NCBI RefSeq assembly: GCF_004025535.1
Contig: NZ_QJRG01000049.1
Span: 321,517 to 385,516 of the forward strand
Source of the DNA: Pseudomonas alkylphenolica
GTDB taxonomy: Bacteria > Pseudomonadota > Gammaproteobacteria > Pseudomonadales > Pseudomonadaceae
Direction of reading: 5' to 3'
DNA length: 64,000 bases
Made by a program: the position numbers and the translations under genes. The notes beneath the pieces were generated by a model. That model was given only the letters and a program-made list of their open reading frames with translations. It was not told the origin of the DNA and made no database searches. Positions within the stretch are counted from its first letter, which is position 1. Each line of letters opens with the position of its first letter. Shown in pieces: positions 63,314 through 64,000 of this stretch.

Positions 63314-64000
63314 GCCCGATCTGCCCGGCGAATGTGCTTGGCGCTGCTGCGCGCCAGGCGAACCGACAGCATCAACGCGGCGCACGTCAGCCCGGCAATC
63401 AGGCCTTCCCACAAGCCACTGGGGCCGCTGGCGGGGCCAAAGTAGTCAGTCAACCCCAGCAGGTAGCCCACTGGCAGGCCGATACCCCAATAAGCGAACA
63501 GGGTCAGGATCATCGTCACCCGGGTGTCCTGATACCCGCGCAGGGCGCCTGCCGCGATCACCTGAATGGCATCAGAGAACTGATACAGCGCGGCGTACAC
63601 AATGAGCATGGCGGCAATCTGGATCACAGCAGTGTCTGGCGTATAGATTGAAGCGATCGGCTCGCGCATCAGCAGGATCAAGCTTGCCGAGAAACAGGCA
63701 AACACCAGGGCCGCACCCAGGCCAACCAGGGCTGCAAAACGTGCCTGACGTGGCTCACCGGCACCAATGGCCTGGCCCACCCGCACGGTTACCGCCATCC
63801 CCAGTGAATACGGAATCATGAACAGCAGCGAGCTGATGTTCAGGGCAATCTGGTGGCCGGCTACGACGGTGGGGCCGAGGCTGCCGATCAACAGGGCAAT
63901 CACGGCGAAGATGCTCGACTCGGCAAATACTGCGATACCGATCGGCAAGCCCACGCCGGTCAGCCGCTTGATCACCGCCCATTGCGGGCGCTCAAAACGC
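63310..64000 (-). CDS. MATE-family efflux protein, 5' end outside window
   Basis: The C-terminal 230 residues of a multidrug and toxic compound extrusion transporter (NorM/PmpM type); the frame continues past the right edge (RFERPQWAVIKRL). Six hydrophobic segments are visible, with family parts IAVFAESSIFAVIALLIG, VAGHQIALNISSLLFMIP and ALYQFSDAIQVIAAGALRGYQDTRV. It exports cationic drugs in exchange for H+ or Na+. The start cannot be determined. Confidence 0.9.
   Translation of the reverse strand, partial: RFERPQWAVIKRLTGVGLPIGIAVFAESSIFAVIALLIGSLGPTVVAGHQIALNISSLLFMIPYSLGMAVTVRVGQAIGAGEPRQARFAALVGLGAALVFACFSASLILLMREPIASIYTPDTAVIQIAAMLIVYAALYQFSDAIQVIAAGALRGYQDTRVTMILTLFAYWGIGLPVGYLLGLTDYFGPASGPSGLWEGLIAGLTCAALMLSVRLARSSAKHIRRADRA

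Overview
The window is a Pseudomonas chromosome segment, about 60-63% G+C in the stretches I sampled. The core genes and their order (cmaX-crfX-cmpX-sigX-oprF-cobA, nasST, pyrD-rmf-rlmKL, dacB-yggL, aer-acnA-rlmM-tusA) and a putida-style REP element at 62980-63030 suggest the P. putida lineage or a close relative. That placement is inference; no rRNA, tRNA, CRISPR array, transposase or integrase was seen.

Region by region. (1) 1-5510: an alpha/beta hydrolase end, rraA, and the envelope-stress cluster cmaX-crfX-cmpX-sigX-oprF. (2) 5524-12677: an assimilatory nitrate cluster on the minus strand (cobA, a phosphatase-kinase fusion, nasA, nasT, nasS). nasA has a sigma54 promoter and a leader with two ANTAR-type hairpins overlapping a terminator, the expected target of NasT. 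An AT-richer orphan gene (9432-10856) is lodged between nasA and nasT. (3) 12765-35579: a complete type III secretion system of the Inv-Mxi-Spa (Salmonella SPI-1) family, all on the plus strand and almost colinear with SPI-1. The order is invF-like regulator, secretin, gatekeeper, SctV, ATPase, SctO, P, Q, R, S, T, U, SicA-like chaperone, three translocators, IacP-like acyl carrier protein, HilA-like regulator, then PrgH-I-J-K and OrgA-B equivalents. It ends with two unrecognised genes, one a probable membrane-inserting effector. (4) 35581-43669: pyrD, rmf, rlmKL, a CHASE/PAS/GGDEF cyclase and dacB. (5) 43874-54803: yggL, a BvgAS/EvgAS-type two-component pair, dgt, a yqjD/yqjE/yqjK-like trio, an ammonium transporter and a Kef-type antiporter. 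(6) 54969-64000: a glutaredoxin-like protein, an M15 peptidase, a small gene behind a perfect LexA box, a pseudouridine synthase, an Aer-type receptor, acnA, rlmM, tusA and the end of a MATE pump.

The main point of interest is the SPI-1-type secretion island between nasS and pyrD. It includes its own two-tier regulators (AraC/InvF-like and HilA-like), a needle-length protein with a tandem ~110-residue duplication, an internal start for the short C-ring product, and two or three candidate effectors without a recognised family. SPI-1-type systems are known in a few Pseudomonas strains, so the apparatus is not new as a class. The orphan cargo genes and the insertion at the nas locus are where novelty is most likely.
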